Part shown: positions 45,228 through 54,914 of the stretch, piece after piece
Layout of the letters: the number at the start of each line of letters is the position of its first letter
Position numbering within the stretch: the first letter of the stretch is position 1
Assembly: GCA_017305715.1 (NCBI GenBank)
Contig: JAFKKG010000020.1
Location: 124,001-188,000, forward strand
DNA length: 64,000 bases
Source of the DNA: Hyphomicrobiales bacterium
Lineage (GTDB): Bacteria; Pseudomonadota; Alphaproteobacteria; Rhizobiales; Xanthobacteraceae
Direction: 5' to 3'
Notes under the pieces: generated by a model
What the model was told of the DNA's origin: nothing
The model's database searches: none
What the model saw: the letters and a program-made list of their open reading frames with translations, nothing else
Translations under genes and position numbers: made by a program

Positions 45228-45896
45228 ATGACCGCCCTCGCCGCGCTGATTCGACGGGACATCAAAATCGCGCTGCGCGTCGGCGGCGGCGCGCTGGTCG
45301 GCGTGCTGTTCTTCCTCACCGTCACCGTGCTGATGCCGTTCGCGCTCGGCCCTGATCTGGCCCTGCTGACGCGGCTGGGGCCGGCGATCCTGTGGCTTGG
45401 CGCGCTATTGGCCAGCCTGCTCACGCTCGACCGCCTGTTCACAGCGGACCATGAGGACGGCTCGCTCGACCTGATCGTGATGGGCCGCACCCCGCTGGAA
45501 CTGGCCTGCGCGGCGAAAGCGCTGGCGCACTGGCTCGCCGCCGGATTGCCGCTGATCATCGCGACCCCGGCACTCGGACTGATGCTCAATCTCGACACCA
45601 CGGCGACCTCGGCGGTGGCGCTGACGCTGCTGGTGGGAACGCCGGCGCTGACCTTCATCGGCATGATCGGCGCAGCGCTGGCAGTGACGCTGCATCGCGG
45701 CGGGTTGTTGCTCGCCGTGCTGGTGCTGCCGCTGTCGATTCCGGTCTTGATCTTTGGCGTTGCGGCGTCGCAGGCCGCGATATCGGGGCCGCTGGCGTTT
45801 GGAACACCGTTTTCGATCCTGTGCGCGATCTCGCTGGTCAGTTTTGTCATTGGACCGTTTGCCGCAGCCGCCAGCCTGCGGCATGGGCTCGACTGA
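45228..45896 (+). CDS. ccmB: Haem exporter permease CcmB
   Basis: Membrane subunit of the CcmAB ATPase complex. Six hydrophobic segments in 222 residues. MTALAALIRRDIKIALRVGG opens the protein, and the family motif DRLFTADHEDGSLDLIVM lies near residue 70. ATG 45228 follows the repeat-laden spacer; the frame is open upstream through the repeat, but that part is not CcmB. ccmC follows 93 bases later. Confidence 0.95.
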   Translation: MTALAALIRRDIKIALRVGGGALVGVLFFLTVTVLMPFALGPDLALLTRLGPAILWLGALLASLLTLDRLFTADHEDGSLDLIVMGRTPLELACAAKALAHWLAAGLPLIIATPALGLMLNLDTTATSAVALTLLVGTPALTFIGMIGAALAVTLHRGGLLLAVLVLPLSIPVLIFGVAASQAAISGPLAFGTPFSILCAISLVSFVIGPFAAAASLRHGLD

Positions 45897-45989
45897 TAAC
45901 CATTTGAGGCCGATCAACTCTCGCGGAGCCGAACTGAAACAAAACAAGCCGCATTGCCTGCCCCGCCGCCGCCGACTATCAGGATGCCC

Positions 45990-46721
45990 ATGACGCTGAT
46001 CGACCTCGCCAACCCCACCAAATTCCTGTCGCTGACGGGGCGCATCTTGCCGTGGCTGGCGGCCGCGACCGCGATCCTGCTCGTGATCGGCTTCTATCAG
46101 GCGGCGATGGCGCCCGACGACTACCAGCAGGGCGCCACCGTCAAGATCATGTTCATCCACGTGCCGAACGCCTGGCTGTCGATGTTCGTGTGGGGCGTCA
46201 TGAGCCTGGCTGCGCTCGGCACCCTGGTGTGGCGGCATCCGCTGGCCGACGTCGCCGCGAAAGCCGCCGCCCCGATCGGTGCCGCCTTCACCTTTCTCGC
46301 GCTGGTGACGGGTTCGCTGTGGGGCCGGCCGATGTGGGGCACCTATTGGCAATGGGACGCGCGGCTGACATCGGTCCTCATCCTGTTCCTGATGTATCTC
46401 GGCCTGATCGCGCTGTGGCGCGCGGTGGATGATCCGTCGCGGGCGGCGCGGGCCGCGGCGATCCTGACGCTGGTCGGCGCGCTCAATCTGCCGATCATCA
46501 AATTCTCGGTCGACTGGTGGAACACGCTGCATCAGCCGGCCTCGGTGCTGCGGATGGGCGGCCCGACGCTCGACCGCGCCTTCCTGATTCCGCTGCTGGT
46601 GATGGCGATCGGCTTCTCGCTCTTGTTCGTCACGCTGCATCTGGCGGCGATGCGCAACGAGATCCTGCGCCGCCGCGTGCGCAGCTTGCAGATCATGCAA
46701 GCCAGCCAGCAGGCCGCGTGA
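45990..46721 (+). CDS. ccmC: Haem lyase/haem-handling protein CcmC
   Basis: Inner-membrane protein that presents haem to the chaperone CcmE. Six membrane segments in 243 residues. The tryptophan-rich WWD region reads [13 protein letters not shown], flanked by the haem-ligand histidines in FIHVPNAW and TLHQPAS. ATG 45990 is chosen because AGG lies 6 bases upstream; ATG 45984 is a nearby alternative. ccmD starts 4 bases after the stop. Confidence 0.97.
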   Translation: MTLIDLANPTKFLSLTGRILPWLAAATAILLVIGFYQAAMAPDDYQQGATVKIMFIHVPNAWLSMFVWGVMSLAALGTLVWRHPLADVAAKAAAPIGAAFTFLALVTGSLWGRPMWGTYWQWDARLTSVLILFLMYLGLIALWRAVDDPSRAARAAAILTLVGALNLPIIKFSVDWWNTLHQPASVLRMGGPTLDRAFLIPLLVMAIGFSLLFVTLHLAAMRNEILRRRVRSLQIMQASQQAA

Positions 46722-46725
46722 CGCG

Positions 46726-46905
46726 ATGACGCTCGGTCCCTACGCTTCCTTCATCGTGACGTCCTATGCGCTGGTCGCCGCCGTCGTGCTGATCCTGATC
46801 GTCTGGATCGCGATCGACTACCGCCGCCAGAAGGAACGATTGCGCGAGCTCGAGGCCAGCGGCGTCGTCAGGCGCTCCGGCCGCAGCGCATCGGACATCC
46901 GATGA
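46726..46905 (+). CDS. ccmD: Haem exporter protein CcmD
   Basis: Small membrane protein of 59 residues that helps release haem-loaded CcmE from CcmABC. One membrane helix at about residues 10-30 ([20 protein letters not shown]) is followed by the conserved basic stretch [16 protein letters not shown]. Position between ccmC and ccmG and a 4-base overlap with ccmG (ATGA) confirm the call. Confidence 0.93.
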   Translation: MTLGPYASFIVTSYALVAAVVLILIVWIAIDYRRQKERLRELEASGVVRRSGRSASDIR

Positions 46906-47495
46906 GCGGGCCGGCGACCGATGCCCCCGGGCAAAGCCGGCGCTGGCTGGTGGCGCTGCCGCTGATCGTCTTTGCCGCGGTGGCCGCCCTGTTCCTGCTG
47001 CGGCTGCATGGCGGCGACCCCTCGAAGCTTCCCTCCGCTTTGATCGGCCGTCCGGCGCCGCAAACCGCACTGCCGGCGCTGGAAGGCCTGGTCAACAACG
47101 GGGTCCCGATACCCGGGCTCGATCCCGCCGCCTTCAAGGGCAAGGTCAGCGTCGTCAATGTCTGGGCGTCCTGGTGCGTGCCCTGCCACGACGAGGCCCC
47201 GCTCTTGACCGCACTTGCGAAGGACAAGCGGCTGCAGATCGTCGGCATCAACTACAAGGATTCGCCCGACAACGCCCGCCGCTTCCTCGGCCGCTACGGC
47301 AACCCGTTCGGCATGGTCGGCGTCGACAGCAACGGCCGCGGCTCGATCGAATGGGGCGTCTATGGCGTGCCGGAAACCTTCGTGGTCGGCCGCGAAGGCA
47401 CGATTCTCTACAAGCTGGTCGGCCCGGTCACCCCGGCCAATATCGACACCGTGCTCAAGGCCGAGATCGAGAAGGCGTTGCGGGCGGGGAGTTAG
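46902..47495 (+). CDS. ccmG: Thiol:disulfide interchange protein CcmG (DsbE)
   Basis: Membrane-anchored thioredoxin-like protein that reduces apocytochrome c thiols (CycY in Bradyrhizobium). Anchor helix at about residues 15-35, [14 protein letters not shown] near 50, redox site [13 protein letters not shown] near 93, and the cis-proline loop [10 protein letters not shown] near 160. Length is 197 residues. It ends the ccm operon, which lacks ccmE, F and H here. Confidence 0.96.
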   Translation: MSGPATDAPGQSRRWLVALPLIVFAAVAALFLLRLHGGDPSKLPSALIGRPAPQTALPALEGLVNNGVPIPGLDPAAFKGKVSVVNVWASWCVPCHDEAPLLTALAKDKRLQIVGINYKDSPDNARRFLGRYGNPFGMVGVDSNGRGSIEWGVYGVPETFVVGREGTILYKLVGPVTPANIDTVLKAEIEKALRAGS

Positions 47496-47501
47496 GCTTG
47501 T

Positions 47502-47603
47502 CCCCTCATCCTGACGAGCGGCGTCTTCGCCGCTTCTCGAAGGATGCAGGCCCCTCTGCGGCCTCATGGTTCGAGACGACGCTGAAGAAGCGCCTCCTCG
47601 CCA
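47502..47603. repeat. CCTCATCCTGA-type dispersed repeat
   Basis: CCCTCATCCTGACGAGCGGC, then CGCTTCTCGAAGGATG, then CCTCATGGTTCGAGACG. Two more members with CCTCATCC and CTTCGAGACG blocks lie at 56279-56379 and 58342-58444. It lies after ccmG and may serve as its 3' end. Confidence 0.7.
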
Positions 47604-47728
47604 AGAGGGTCAAACAGCAGCAAATAATTTCCCGCTTTTATCTGCCGTTCATTTCGCGGCCATGGCGCCGCCACGAATTCGAAGCTAGCTTGATGCGTTA
47701 CTTAAACCGTCCTTGGAGGGACACTTCT

Positions 47729-48091
47729 ATGCGTCATTTCACGCTCGCTTCTCTTCTCGCAACTGCGCTCACGGTCGGCTTGATGACGGCGACCCCGTCG
47801 ATGGCCCAGACCGCGCAGCCTGCAACCAAGTCCGACAGCAAGATGGCTCCCATGGCGCCGAAGGCTTCGGAGTCGAAGATGGCGCCGGCCCCGAAGGCGG
47901 AGCTGCTCGACATCAATTCGGCGACCGCCGACCAGCTCGACGCTCTGCCGGGAATCGGCAAGGCCTATTCCGCCAAGATCATCGCGGGCCGCCCCTACAA
48001 GGGCAAGGACGAACTGGTGCAGAAGAACATCGTCCCGCAGGCGACCTACGACAAGATCAAGGACAAGGTGATCGCCAAGCAGAAGAGCTGA
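47729..48091 (+). CDS. Secreted helix-hairpin-helix protein (ComEA-like)
   Basis: Small exported protein of 120 residues with one ComEA-type DNA-binding domain. The signal peptide ends near ATPSMAQ (residue 27). A lysine/alanine/methionine-rich linker follows, then at about 58-118 the HhH motif LDINSATADQLDALPGIGKA with YKGKDELVQKNIVPQATYDKI. GGAGG lies 10 bases upstream. The domain is that of competence protein ComEA; whether this one binds DNA in uptake is not shown, and no other com gene is nearby. Confidence 0.88.
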   Translation: MRHFTLASLLATALTVGLMTATPSMAQTAQPATKSDSKMAPMAPKASESKMAPAPKAELLDINSATADQLDALPGIGKAYSAKIIAGRPYKGKDELVQKNIVPQATYDKIKDKVIAKQKS

Positions 48092-48140
48092 TCTCGCTTC
48101 CCTCGCCCTGCTAACGCGGGGCGAGACCCTCTCCCCGTCG

Positions 48141-48209
48141 TTGCGAGCGCAGCGAAGCAATCGACAGCGCGGCATAACGGACAGATGGATTGCTTCGCTG
48201 CGCTCGCAA
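48141..48209. repeat. TTGCGAGCG...GAAGCAATC inverted repeat
   Basis: Two 22-base arms (48141-48162 and 48188-48209) are exact inverted copies around a 25-base spacer. A diverged member lies at 62690-62764. It sits between the convergent ComEA-like and yciB genes. Confidence 0.8.
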
Positions 48210-48230
48210 TGACGGCCGAGATACCGCGGT

Positions 48231-48833
48231 TCACCCCTTCCGCACATCGCCTGCGTCGGCCTCGCTCGCTTGCAGCGAGGCTGGCTCGAGATGGTAGCGC
48301 TTGGTGAGCGGCATCTGGGCGATTGCAAAGATCATCGTAATCGGTGTCACGCCGAATACCTTGAAGTTGACCCAGAAGTCGGTCGACTGGGTGCGCCAGA
48401 CGATTTCGTTCAAGATCGCCATGCCGAAGAAGAACAGCGCCCAGCGCATCGTGAGGATGCGCCAGCCCTGCGGCGTCAGATTGAACACCTGATCGAACAT
48501 GATGGCGATGAAGGAGCGGCCGAACAGCAGGCCGCCGCCGAGAGTCGCGGCAAACAGGCCGTAGATGATGGTCGGCTTGACCTTGATGAAGGTCTCGTCG
48601 TGCAGCACGAGCGTCAGCGTGCCGAACACGATGACGATGATGCCGGTGACAACAGCCATGATGGGCACGTGCCGCACCACGACATAGGACGCGATCATGG
48701 CGGCGATGATCGCCACCATGAAGGCGCCGGTGGCGACGAACAGATTGAACTTTGCGTTCGCGACAAAGAACACGATCAGCGGACCGAGTTCGGTCGCAAG
48801 CTTGAACAGCGGATGCGGCTGGGTCTTGTCCAT
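48231..48833 (-). CDS. yciB: Inner membrane septation protein (YciB/IspA family)
   Basis: Integral membrane protein tied to septation and envelope integrity. Five to six membrane segments in 200 residues. Typical marks are the start [21 protein letters not shown], then [19 protein letters not shown], and [15 protein letters not shown] near the end. The start is one base after the ftsY stop, so it is translated in an ftsY-yciB operon. Confidence 0.94.
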   Translation of the reverse strand: MDKTQPHPLFKLATELGPLIVFFVANAKFNLFVATGAFMVAIIAAMIASYVVVRHVPIMAVVTGIIVIVFGTLTLVLHDETFIKVKPTIIYGLFAATLGGGLLFGRSFIAIMFDQVFNLTPQGWRILTMRWALFFFGMAILNEIVWRTQSTDFWVNFKVFGVTPITMIFAIAQMPLTKRYHLEPASLQASEADAGDVRKG

Positions 48834-48834
48834 C

Positions 48835-49782
48835 TTAGCTTTCAATTCCCGCGATCGCGTTGGCAAAATCCCGCGCCGTGAAGGGCGCCAGATCGTCGAC
48901 GCCTTCGCCGACGCCGATGAAGTGCACCGGCAGTTTGAATTTCTCCGACAGCGCCACCAGGATGCCGCCCCGCGCGGTGCCGTCGAGTTTGGTCATGACG
49001 AGGCCGGTAACCCCTGCGGTACGATGAAAGGCCTCGACCTGCGACAGCGCATTTTGTCCCACCGTGGCGTCCAGCACCAGCAGCACCGCATGCGGCGCCG
49101 AGGCGTCGACCTTCTTGATGACGCGAACGACCTTTTCGAGCTCCTTCATCAGCTCGGCCTTGTTCTGCAACCGTCCGGCGGTATCGACCAGCAGCACGTC
49201 GATGTTCTGTTCTTTCGCGGCCGTCAGCGCGTTGAAGGCAAGGCCCGCGGAATCCGAGCCTTGCGCGCCCGCGATCACCGGCGACCCGGTGCGCTCGCCC
49301 CACACCTTTAACTGTTCGATCGCCGCGGCGCGGAACGTGTCGCCGGCGGCCAGCATCATCCTGCGGCCTTCGGCGCTGAGTTTCGCGGCGAGCTTGCCGA
49401 TGGTGGTGGTCTTGCCGGACCCGTTGACGCCGACCACGAGGATGACGAACGGCCTTTGGGCGCCATCGATCACCAGCGGTTTTGCGACCGGCGCCAGCAC
49501 TTTTGCGACCTCGGTTGCAACCACGCTTTTGACGTCATCGGCCGAGATCGCCTTGTCGTAACGGCCGGCGCCGACGGCCTGCGCGATGCGCGCCGCGACC
49601 TCGGTGCCGAGATCGGCGCGCAGCAGCACATCCTCGATATCGTCGAGCATGGCGCGGTCGAGCTTGCGTTTGGTGACGAGGTCGGCAACGGCCGTGCCCA
49701 GCGAACTCGAGGTCCGCTTCAGGCCGCTCGAAAGCCGCCGCCACCAGCTCAGTTTGGGGGTTCCGTCAGTGGTATCGCTCAT
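48835..49782 (-). CDS. ftsY: Signal recognition particle receptor FtsY
   Basis: SRP GTPase that docks ribosome-nascent-chain complexes at the membrane. Short N-domain, then the G-domain with [42 protein letters not shown] and [10 protein letters not shown]. The protein has 315 residues and lacks the long acidic A-domain of E. coli FtsY. It diverges from a pseudouridine synthase gene with only 28 bases between starts, so promoters must overlap coding sequence or lie further off. Confidence 0.97.
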   Translation of the reverse strand: MSDTTDGTPKLSWWRRLSSGLKRTSSSLGTAVADLVTKRKLDRAMLDDIEDVLLRADLGTEVAARIAQAVGAGRYDKAISADDVKSVVATEVAKVLAPVAKPLVIDGAQRPFVILVVGVNGSGKTTTIGKLAAKLSAEGRRMMLAAGDTFRAAAIEQLKVWGERTGSPVIAGAQGSDSAGLAFNALTAAKEQNIDVLLVDTAGRLQNKAELMKELEKVVRVIKKVDASAPHAVLLVLDATVGQNALSQVEAFHRTAGVTGLVMTKLDGTARGGILVALSEKFKLPVHFIGVGEGVDDLAPFTARDFANAIAGIES

Positions 49783-49810
49783 GTCGGACGTGTGTTAGCG
49801 GTTTCGCGCC

Positions 49811-50575
49811 ATGAACGAAAGCCACAACCAGGCCCTTGATATCCCCGGGACACCCCTTGATGTTCCCGCGGCATCCCCGGATGTCCGCGAACTGACGGCC
49901 GAAGAAATCCAGGCCCGCGTGCTCCACCGCGACGGGCTGATGCTGGTCATCGACAAGCCCTGCGGCCTGCCGGTGCATCGCGGCCCCAAGGGCGGGCCCA
50001 ATCTGGAAGCCTCGTTCGACGGCCTGCGCTACGGCCTGCCACGGCCGCCGGTGCTGGCGCACCGGCTCGACAAGGATACCTCCGGCTGTCTCGTGCTGGG
50101 ACGCCACCGCAAGGCCACCGCCTCGCTCGGACTGCTGTTCAAGCACGGCAAGATCGGCAAGACCTATTGGGCGGTCGTCGAAGGCGGGCCCGCCGAGGAT
50201 GAAGGCACCATCGACATGCCGCTCGGCCGGCTCAATGTCGAGCGCGGCTGGTGGCAGAAGCCGGATCCCGATGGTCAAAAAGCCGTCACAAACTGGAAAG
50301 TGCGCGGCCGCGGCAACGGCCTCGCCTGGCTGGAGATGGAACCGGTCACCGGCCGCACCCATCAATTGCGCGTGCACACCTCGGCGACCGGCTGGCCGAT
50401 CTTCGGCGACAACATCTACGGCAACGGCCCCCGCTTCGGCGAACCGCGCCTGCATCTGCATTCCCGCGAGATCGTGATTCCGATCTCGCGGAACAAGGAC
50501 CCGGTGCGCGTGGTGGCGCCGGCGCCGGCGCATATGCGGGAGCGGCTCAGAGCGTGCGGGTGGAACGGAGAGTAG
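49811..50575 (+). CDS. RluA-family RNA pseudouridine synthase
   Basis: Isomerises a uridine in rRNA or tRNA. The catalytic aspartate is in AHRLDKDTSGCLVLG. The early motif VIDKPCGLPVHRG and the late motif PVTGRTHQLRVHTSATGWPI are standard. Length is 254 residues; no S4 domain is seen. It lies on the plus strand between two minus-strand genes (mtaB and ftsY). The target base cannot be told from sequence. Confidence 0.92.
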   Translation: MNESHNQALDIPGTPLDVPAASPDVRELTAEEIQARVLHRDGLMLVIDKPCGLPVHRGPKGGPNLEASFDGLRYGLPRPPVLAHRLDKDTSGCLVLGRHRKATASLGLLFKHGKIGKTYWAVVEGGPAEDEGTIDMPLGRLNVERGWWQKPDPDGQKAVTNWKVRGRGNGLAWLEMEPVTGRTHQLRVHTSATGWPIFGDNIYGNGPRFGEPRLHLHSREIVIPISRNKDPVRVVAPAPAHMRERLRACGWNGE

Positions 50576-50599
50576 CGGGACGTCGCGCCACAACCACCG

Positions 50600-50711
50600 G
50601 CTTTCCTCCTCCGCGAAAGCGAGAACCCGGTATTCCAGAGACGTCAGAGATTCATGACGAAGGCCGCGGCGTACTGGGCCGCCCGGTCAACCCCGGAGAC
50701 GACAGCTGGGC
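50600..50711. repeat. Possible remnant of a dispersed intergenic repeat
   Basis: The gap between the convergent pseudouridine synthase and mtaB genes has sequence like AGAACCCGGTATTCCAGAGA, GCGGCGTACTGGGCCGCCCG and GGAGACGACAGCTGGG. These words recall bradyrhizobial intergenic repeats. Only one copy is in the window, so the call is weak. Confidence 0.35.
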
Positions 50712-51977
50712 TCACACCGTCAGCCGCGCGCCGTCATTGCCACCGATCGTCAGCGCCTGCACCGCGCCGGGCTTTTCCCCACTGATCGCCACCGGCAAAA
50801 AGTGCTCCGTCCGCCCCTGCCTGCCGCTCTCGATCAGCACCTGCCGCGTCGCACCGACCTCCGACGCCAGCCGCTTCTGCAAAGCCGCCTCGCCCGTGGC
50901 GCGCAACCGCTTCGCGCGGTCCTTGATTGCCTCGCCCGCGACCTGCGGCATCCGCGAGGCCGGCGTGCCCGGGCGCTTTGAATAGGGGAACACGTGCAGG
51001 AAGGTGAGGTCGCACTCCGCCACCAGATCCTGCGAACGCAAAAACATCTCTTCCGTCTCGGTCGGGAAGCCCGTGATGATGTCGGCGCCAAGTGCGATGT
51101 CCGGCCGCAGCCGCCGCATTTGCGCGCAAAACTCGATCGCATGCTGCCGCGAATGCCGCCGCTTCATCCGTTTCAAAATGAGATCATCGCCGGATTGCAG
51201 CGACAGATGCAGGTGCGGCATCAGGCGTTCGTCATCCGCAATGACCTCGAGCAGGTCGCGATCGGTCTCGATCGAATCGATCGATGAAATCCGCAGACGC
51301 TGCAATTCCGGCACATGGCGCAAAATCTGTTTTGTCAGCTGGCCGAGTTTTGGCGTGCCCGGCAAATCAGCGCCGTAGCTGGTCAGATCGACGCCCGTCA
51401 GCACGATCTCGGCATGGCCGCGCTCCACCAGTGCGCGCACCTGATCGACCACCGCGCCCATCGGCACCGAGCGCGAATTGCCGCGGCCAAAGGGGATAAT
51501 GCAGAAGGTGCAGCGATGGTCGCAGCCGTTCTGGACCTGCACAAACACCCGCGGCAGGCCGCTCTGATAGCCTTCGAGAAGATGCGGCGCCATCTCGGTG
51601 ACCGCCATGATGTCGGCGACCGCGATCTTCTCGCTGGCAGAAACCCCAAAGTCGGCATCGAACGCGGCGCGCGTGTTGCGCCAGGCTTCACCGCGCATCT
51701 TCTCGTCATTGCCGACGACGCGGTCGACTTCCGTCATGCCGGCGAACATTTCCGGCTGGGTCTGCGCCGCGCAGCCGGTCACGACGATGCGCGCCCCGGG
51801 ACGCTCACGCTTCAGCCGCCGAATCGATTGCCGCGCCTGCGCGACGGCCTCGTTGGTGACGGCGCAACTGTTGATGACGATGGTATCGGAAAGGCCGGCC
51901 TTGTCCGCCTCGTGCCGGATCACCTCGGATTCAAACGCGTTGAGGCGGCAGCCGAAAGTGAGAACGTCTACGCTCAT
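50712..51977 (-). CDS. mtaB: tRNA (t6A37) methylthiotransferase MtaB
   Basis: Radical-SAM enzyme adding a methylthio group to t6A37 of tRNA. The N-terminal UPF0004 cysteines are in [20 protein letters not shown] and TGCAAQ. The radical-SAM motif is [21 protein letters not shown]-like C-terminal part follows. Length is 421 residues. It overlaps the dapF stop by 4 bases (ATGA), a dapF-mtaB operon. Confidence 0.95.
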   Translation of the reverse strand: MSVDVLTFGCRLNAFESEVIRHEADKAGLSDTIVINSCAVTNEAVAQARQSIRRLKRERPGARIVVTGCAAQTQPEMFAGMTEVDRVVGNDEKMRGEAWRNTRAAFDADFGVSASEKIAVADIMAVTEMAPHLLEGYQSGLPRVFVQVQNGCDHRCTFCIIPFGRGNSRSVPMGAVVDQVRALVERGHAEIVLTGVDLTSYGADLPGTPKLGQLTKQILRHVPELQRLRISSIDSIETDRDLLEVIADDERLMPHLHLSLQSGDDLILKRMKRRHSRQHAIEFCAQMRRLRPDIALGADIITGFPTETEEMFLRSQDLVAECDLTFLHVFPYSKRPGTPASRMPQVAGEAIKDRAKRLRATGEAALQKRLASEVGATRQVLIESGRQGRTEHFLPVAISGEKPGAVQALTIGGNDGARLTV

Positions 51978-52846
51978 GCGACGTTGGCGAACAGCGCCGG
52001 ATCGAAGCGGCCTTCATATTCGAAATCGGCCGTGCCGGTCATCAGCACGTGATCGTCGCGCTCGCGCCACTCGATCGAGAGTTTTCCGCCCGGCAGCGTC
52101 ATTTCGACGATCCGATTGGTGCGCTTCAGCCGAGCGGCCGCGACCGCCGTCGCGCAGGCGGCCGAACCGCAGGCCCTGGTCAGGCCGGCGCCGCGCTCCC
52201 AGGTCCGCATCGTGATGTGATCGCGATCGACGATATGGGCGAGCGTGATGTTGGCGCGATCGGGGAAGATTGGGTGATTTTCCAATAGCGGCCCGAAGCG
52301 CTCGAGGTCATAGGCGTTGATATCCTCGACCCAGAAGATCGCATGCGGATTGCCCATGCTGACCACCGACGGCGAATGCAGGATCGGCGCGTCGATCGGC
52401 CCGACCTGCAATTCGATGTACCGCGTGTCGCGAAACTCCTCGGCGAGCGGAATATCCTGCCAGCCGAACTTCGGCGCACCCATATCGACCGTGTAGAGAT
52501 CGGGCGCCGGACCCTGCCAGGCATTCAACAGGCCCGAACGGGTCTCGAACGTGACCGAAGTCTGCCCGGTCTTCTCGAACAGCCGTCGCACCACGCAACG
52601 CATGCCATTGCCGCAGGCGCCGGCCTCCGAGCCGTCATTGTTGTAGATGCGGATGAAGGCCTCGGTGCCGTCCAGCCGCGGCGGCTGCAGCACCATCAAC
52701 TGGTCGTAGGGCACGCCGGCGGGCGAGGCGACCGCGCGCGCTTCTTCCGCTGTCACCTTGGCCGGCTTGTCGCGCAGATCCACCACGACGATCTCGTTGC
52801 CGATACCGTTCATCTTGGCGAATGCGTGATTGGCCAGTGCGCTCAT
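51974..52846 (-). CDS. dapF: Diaminopimelate epimerase
   Basis: Converts LL- to meso-diaminopimelate for lysine and peptidoglycan. The two catalytic cysteines are in [13 protein letters not shown] and [14 protein letters not shown]. The opening [17 protein letters not shown] is typical. Length is 290 residues. Start [12 protein letters not shown] at 52846; 25 further in-frame codons upstream are not family-like. Confidence 0.97.
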   Translation of the reverse strand: MSALANHAFAKMNGIGNEIVVVDLRDKPAKVTAEEARAVASPAGVPYDQLMVLQPPRLDGTEAFIRIYNNDGSEAGACGNGMRCVVRRLFEKTGQTSVTFETRSGLLNAWQGPAPDLYTVDMGAPKFGWQDIPLAEEFRDTRYIELQVGPIDAPILHSPSVVSMGNPHAIFWVEDINAYDLERFGPLLENHPIFPDRANITLAHIVDRDHITMRTWERGAGLTRACGSAACATAVAAARLKRTNRIVEMTLPGGKLSIEWRERDDHVLMTGTADFEYEGRFDPALFANVA

Positions 52847-53018
52847 GGAATTTCCCAATTTCTGCCTGCTTATATGGCGAATGATGCCTGATTGCCTAGA
52901 GCGCAGGGGTGCATGACGCATCTGTCATGGGACGAAAGCGGACCTTGCGTGTTAGGGATGGCGGCATCTTCGCGGGGGACATGCCGCGGCCGCCGGGGAT
53001 GGATGGAGAACGCCTAAA

Positions 53019-53750
53019 ATGAACCGTATCAGCACTTTCCGCGCGGCCATGGTCGCGATGGTGGCGATCACGCTCGGCGGCGGCGCGCTGGCGCAATCGC
53101 CGGTGCCGTCAGCCTCTCCGTCCGCCAGCCCCTCCCCCGCTCCGGCGGCATCCCCGAGCCCGGCGCCTGCGGAAACGCCGGCACCCGCCGCTTCCGCGGC
53201 CCCTGGAACGTCCCCTGCCCCGGTGGCGAGCCCGTCACCGCCGCCGGCGGCCGCGCAGACCCCGCCGCCCCCCGCCGCGGTCCAGACCGCCGACCCCTTC
53301 GGCGAACAATTCACGCTGGAGCCGAAAAAAGTGGTGGTCCTGAAGGGCACCGCCAATTGGGATGCGGCGTTCGACACCCTGGTCGATTCGTTCAAGGTGC
53401 TGACCGCGCTGCTCGACAAGCAGGGCATCAAGGCATCCGGCAATGCGATGATCGTCTACACCTCGACCGACGACACCGGCTTTACCTTCCTTGCCGAAAT
53501 TCCGGTCGAGCAGGAGCCGAAGAACCTGACCAAGGACATGAGCATCGGCAAATCGCCCGAGGGCAAAGCCCTGAAGTTCGTCCATCGCGGTTCCTACGAC
53601 AACATGGATAACACCTATGAGGCGATCACCAATCACCTCGACGACAAGAAGTTGGAAGCAAAAGATACGTTCATCGAGGAATACATCACCGATCCCCTGA
53701 AGACGGCGGAGGATAAATTGGTGATCAACGTTTATGTGCCGTTGAAGTGA
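53019..53750 (+). CDS. Secreted protein with a GyrI-like (effector-binding) domain
   Basis: Exported protein of 243 residues. The signal peptide ends near GGGALAQ (residue 26). Residues 27-88 are a low-complexity run of Pro, Ala and Ser with repeated SPSPAPA words, probably a flexible wall-spanning linker. The C-terminal 150 residues look like the GyrI/AraC effector-binding fold (KGTANWDAAFDTLVDSF, FTFLAEIPVEQEP, ALKFVHRGSYDNMDNTYEAI), here without a DNA-binding domain. Ligand unknown. The next gene starts 5 bases after the stop. Confidence 0.82.
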   Translation: MNRISTFRAAMVAMVAITLGGGALAQSPVPSASPSASPSPAPAASPSPAPAETPAPAASAAPGTSPAPVASPSPPPAAAQTPPPPAAVQTADPFGEQFTLEPKKVVVLKGTANWDAAFDTLVDSFKVLTALLDKQGIKASGNAMIVYTSTDDTGFTFLAEIPVEQEPKNLTKDMSIGKSPEGKALKFVHRGSYDNMDNTYEAITNHLDDKKLEAKDTFIEEYITDPLKTAEDKLVINVYVPLK

Positions 53751-53755
53751 GACGT

Positions 53756-54460
53756 ATGAAGCATTCGTTCAGACTTGCCGCCATTGCTGCCATGTTGCTC
53801 GCCGCGCCCGCGCTGGCGCAGACGGCCCTGCCGCCTGCGATCTCCGTAACCGGTGAAGCCAATGTCTCGGTGGCGCCGGATCTGGCCCAGATCGATGGCG
53901 GCGTCTCCACCGACGCCAAGACCGCACGCGAGGCGTCCGACGCCAACAATGCCGCGATGGGCAAGGTGTTGCTGGCGCTGAAGGGCGCAGGCATCGCCGA
54001 AACGGATTACCAGACCTCGCGGCTGTCGCTGCAACCGCAATATGCGACGCCGTCCAAAACCAACGAGCGTCCGGCTGTCGTCGGCTACCGCGCCAGCAAC
54101 CGCGTGACCATCAAGGTGCGCGACGTCACCAAAGTCGCCAATACGATCGACGTGCTGATCGGCGCCGGCGCCAACGACATCGGCGGCATCAATTTCATGG
54201 TCTCCCAGGCCTCGAAACTGCTCGACGAGGCCCGCGAGCAGGCGATCGCGGATGCGCGCCGCAAGGCGCAGATCTATGCCAAGGCCGCCGGCGTGACGCT
54301 CGGCGAGCCGATCGCGATCGCCGAAGAAGGCGGCGCGCCCGTGCCGATGTTCCGCGGCAAGGTCGCCGGCGGCATGGCCGCGTCGGCGCCGGTGGCGCAG
54401 GGCGAGGAGACGCTGTCGGTCACGGTGGGCGTGTCCTGGGCGATCAAGCCCGCGCAATAG
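53756..54460 (+). CDS. SIMPL domain-containing periplasmic protein
   Basis: Exported protein of 234 residues with a SIMPL (DUF541) domain. The signal peptide ends at APALAQ near residue 22. The domain opens with ISVTGEANVSVAPDLAQIDGG and contains YRASNRVTIKVRDV and the late DARRKAQIYAKAAGV. Family members are periplasmic or outer-membrane proteins of unclear function. ATG 53756 is used; an upstream GTG overlaps the previous stop. It forms an operon with the GyrI-like gene. Confidence 0.88.
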   Translation: MKHSFRLAAIAAMLLAAPALAQTALPPAISVTGEANVSVAPDLAQIDGGVSTDAKTAREASDANNAAMGKVLLALKGAGIAETDYQTSRLSLQPQYATPSKTNERPAVVGYRASNRVTIKVRDVTKVANTIDVLIGAGANDIGGINFMVSQASKLLDEAREQAIADARRKAQIYAKAAGVTLGEPIAIAEEGGAPVPMFRGKVAGGMAASAPVAQGEETLSVTVGVSWAIKPAQ

Positions 54461-54468
54461 ATTGAGAT

Positions 54469-54495
54469 GTCGTCCCGGCTCAAGGCCGGGACGAC
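54469..54495. terminator. Hairpin after the SIMPL gene, repeat-derived
   Basis: GTCGTCCCGGC and GCCGGGACGAC form an 11-bp perfect stem with a TCAAG loop. A T6 run lies 6 bases further on. It is 8 bases after the stop and probably ends the two-gene transcript. Confidence 0.65.
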
Positions 54496-54713
54496 GAACA
54501 GTTTTTTCAACGCTCGCGCAGCACGTCCTGCTGATAGCGCAGCAGGGCGAGAGCAGATAATTCAGGATCGTGCGCTGGTGGCGTTCTGAGCGCCTAACGC
54601 CTGTGCCTTTGGAAAACGAAGAAGGGATAGCCCTGCTGAAAATCCTTGTGTGGACCAATCCCCCGCATCGTGTTTAGCGACAGATCACGTTCTCGATGCC
54701 GGCCGCCGCCGGC

Positions 54714-54914
54714 ATGGCCACTTCGCCTGACGTCGCTGCCGCTGCGCTCCGGGAGCTTCGCCGCGCACAGCCCAATGTTTCCATTGCCTGGGTCAGGGGG
54801 CGCGTGCCGATCCAGGACCCCGCCGAACTCGAAGATTATCTGGAAGGGCTGCGGCGGGCCGGTCTGGACCAGAGCCTTTTCCGTTCGCTCCAGCCTTATA
54901 TTTCGACCACCTGA
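54714..54914 (+). CDS. Small hypothetical protein
   Basis: 66 residues from ATG 54714, starting MATSPDVAAAALRELRRAQP and containing VSIAWVRGRVPIQDPAELED and a helical end. The sequence looks protein-like, but I recognise no family. Its stop region overlaps the converging metallo-hydrolase gene by 19 bases. An earlier in-frame ATG at 54696 lies within a GC palindrome. The 250 bases before it hold only the hairpin at 54469. Confidence 0.4.
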   Translation: MATSPDVAAAALRELRRAQPNVSIAWVRGRVPIQDPAELEDYLEGLRRAGLDQSLFRSLQPYISTT

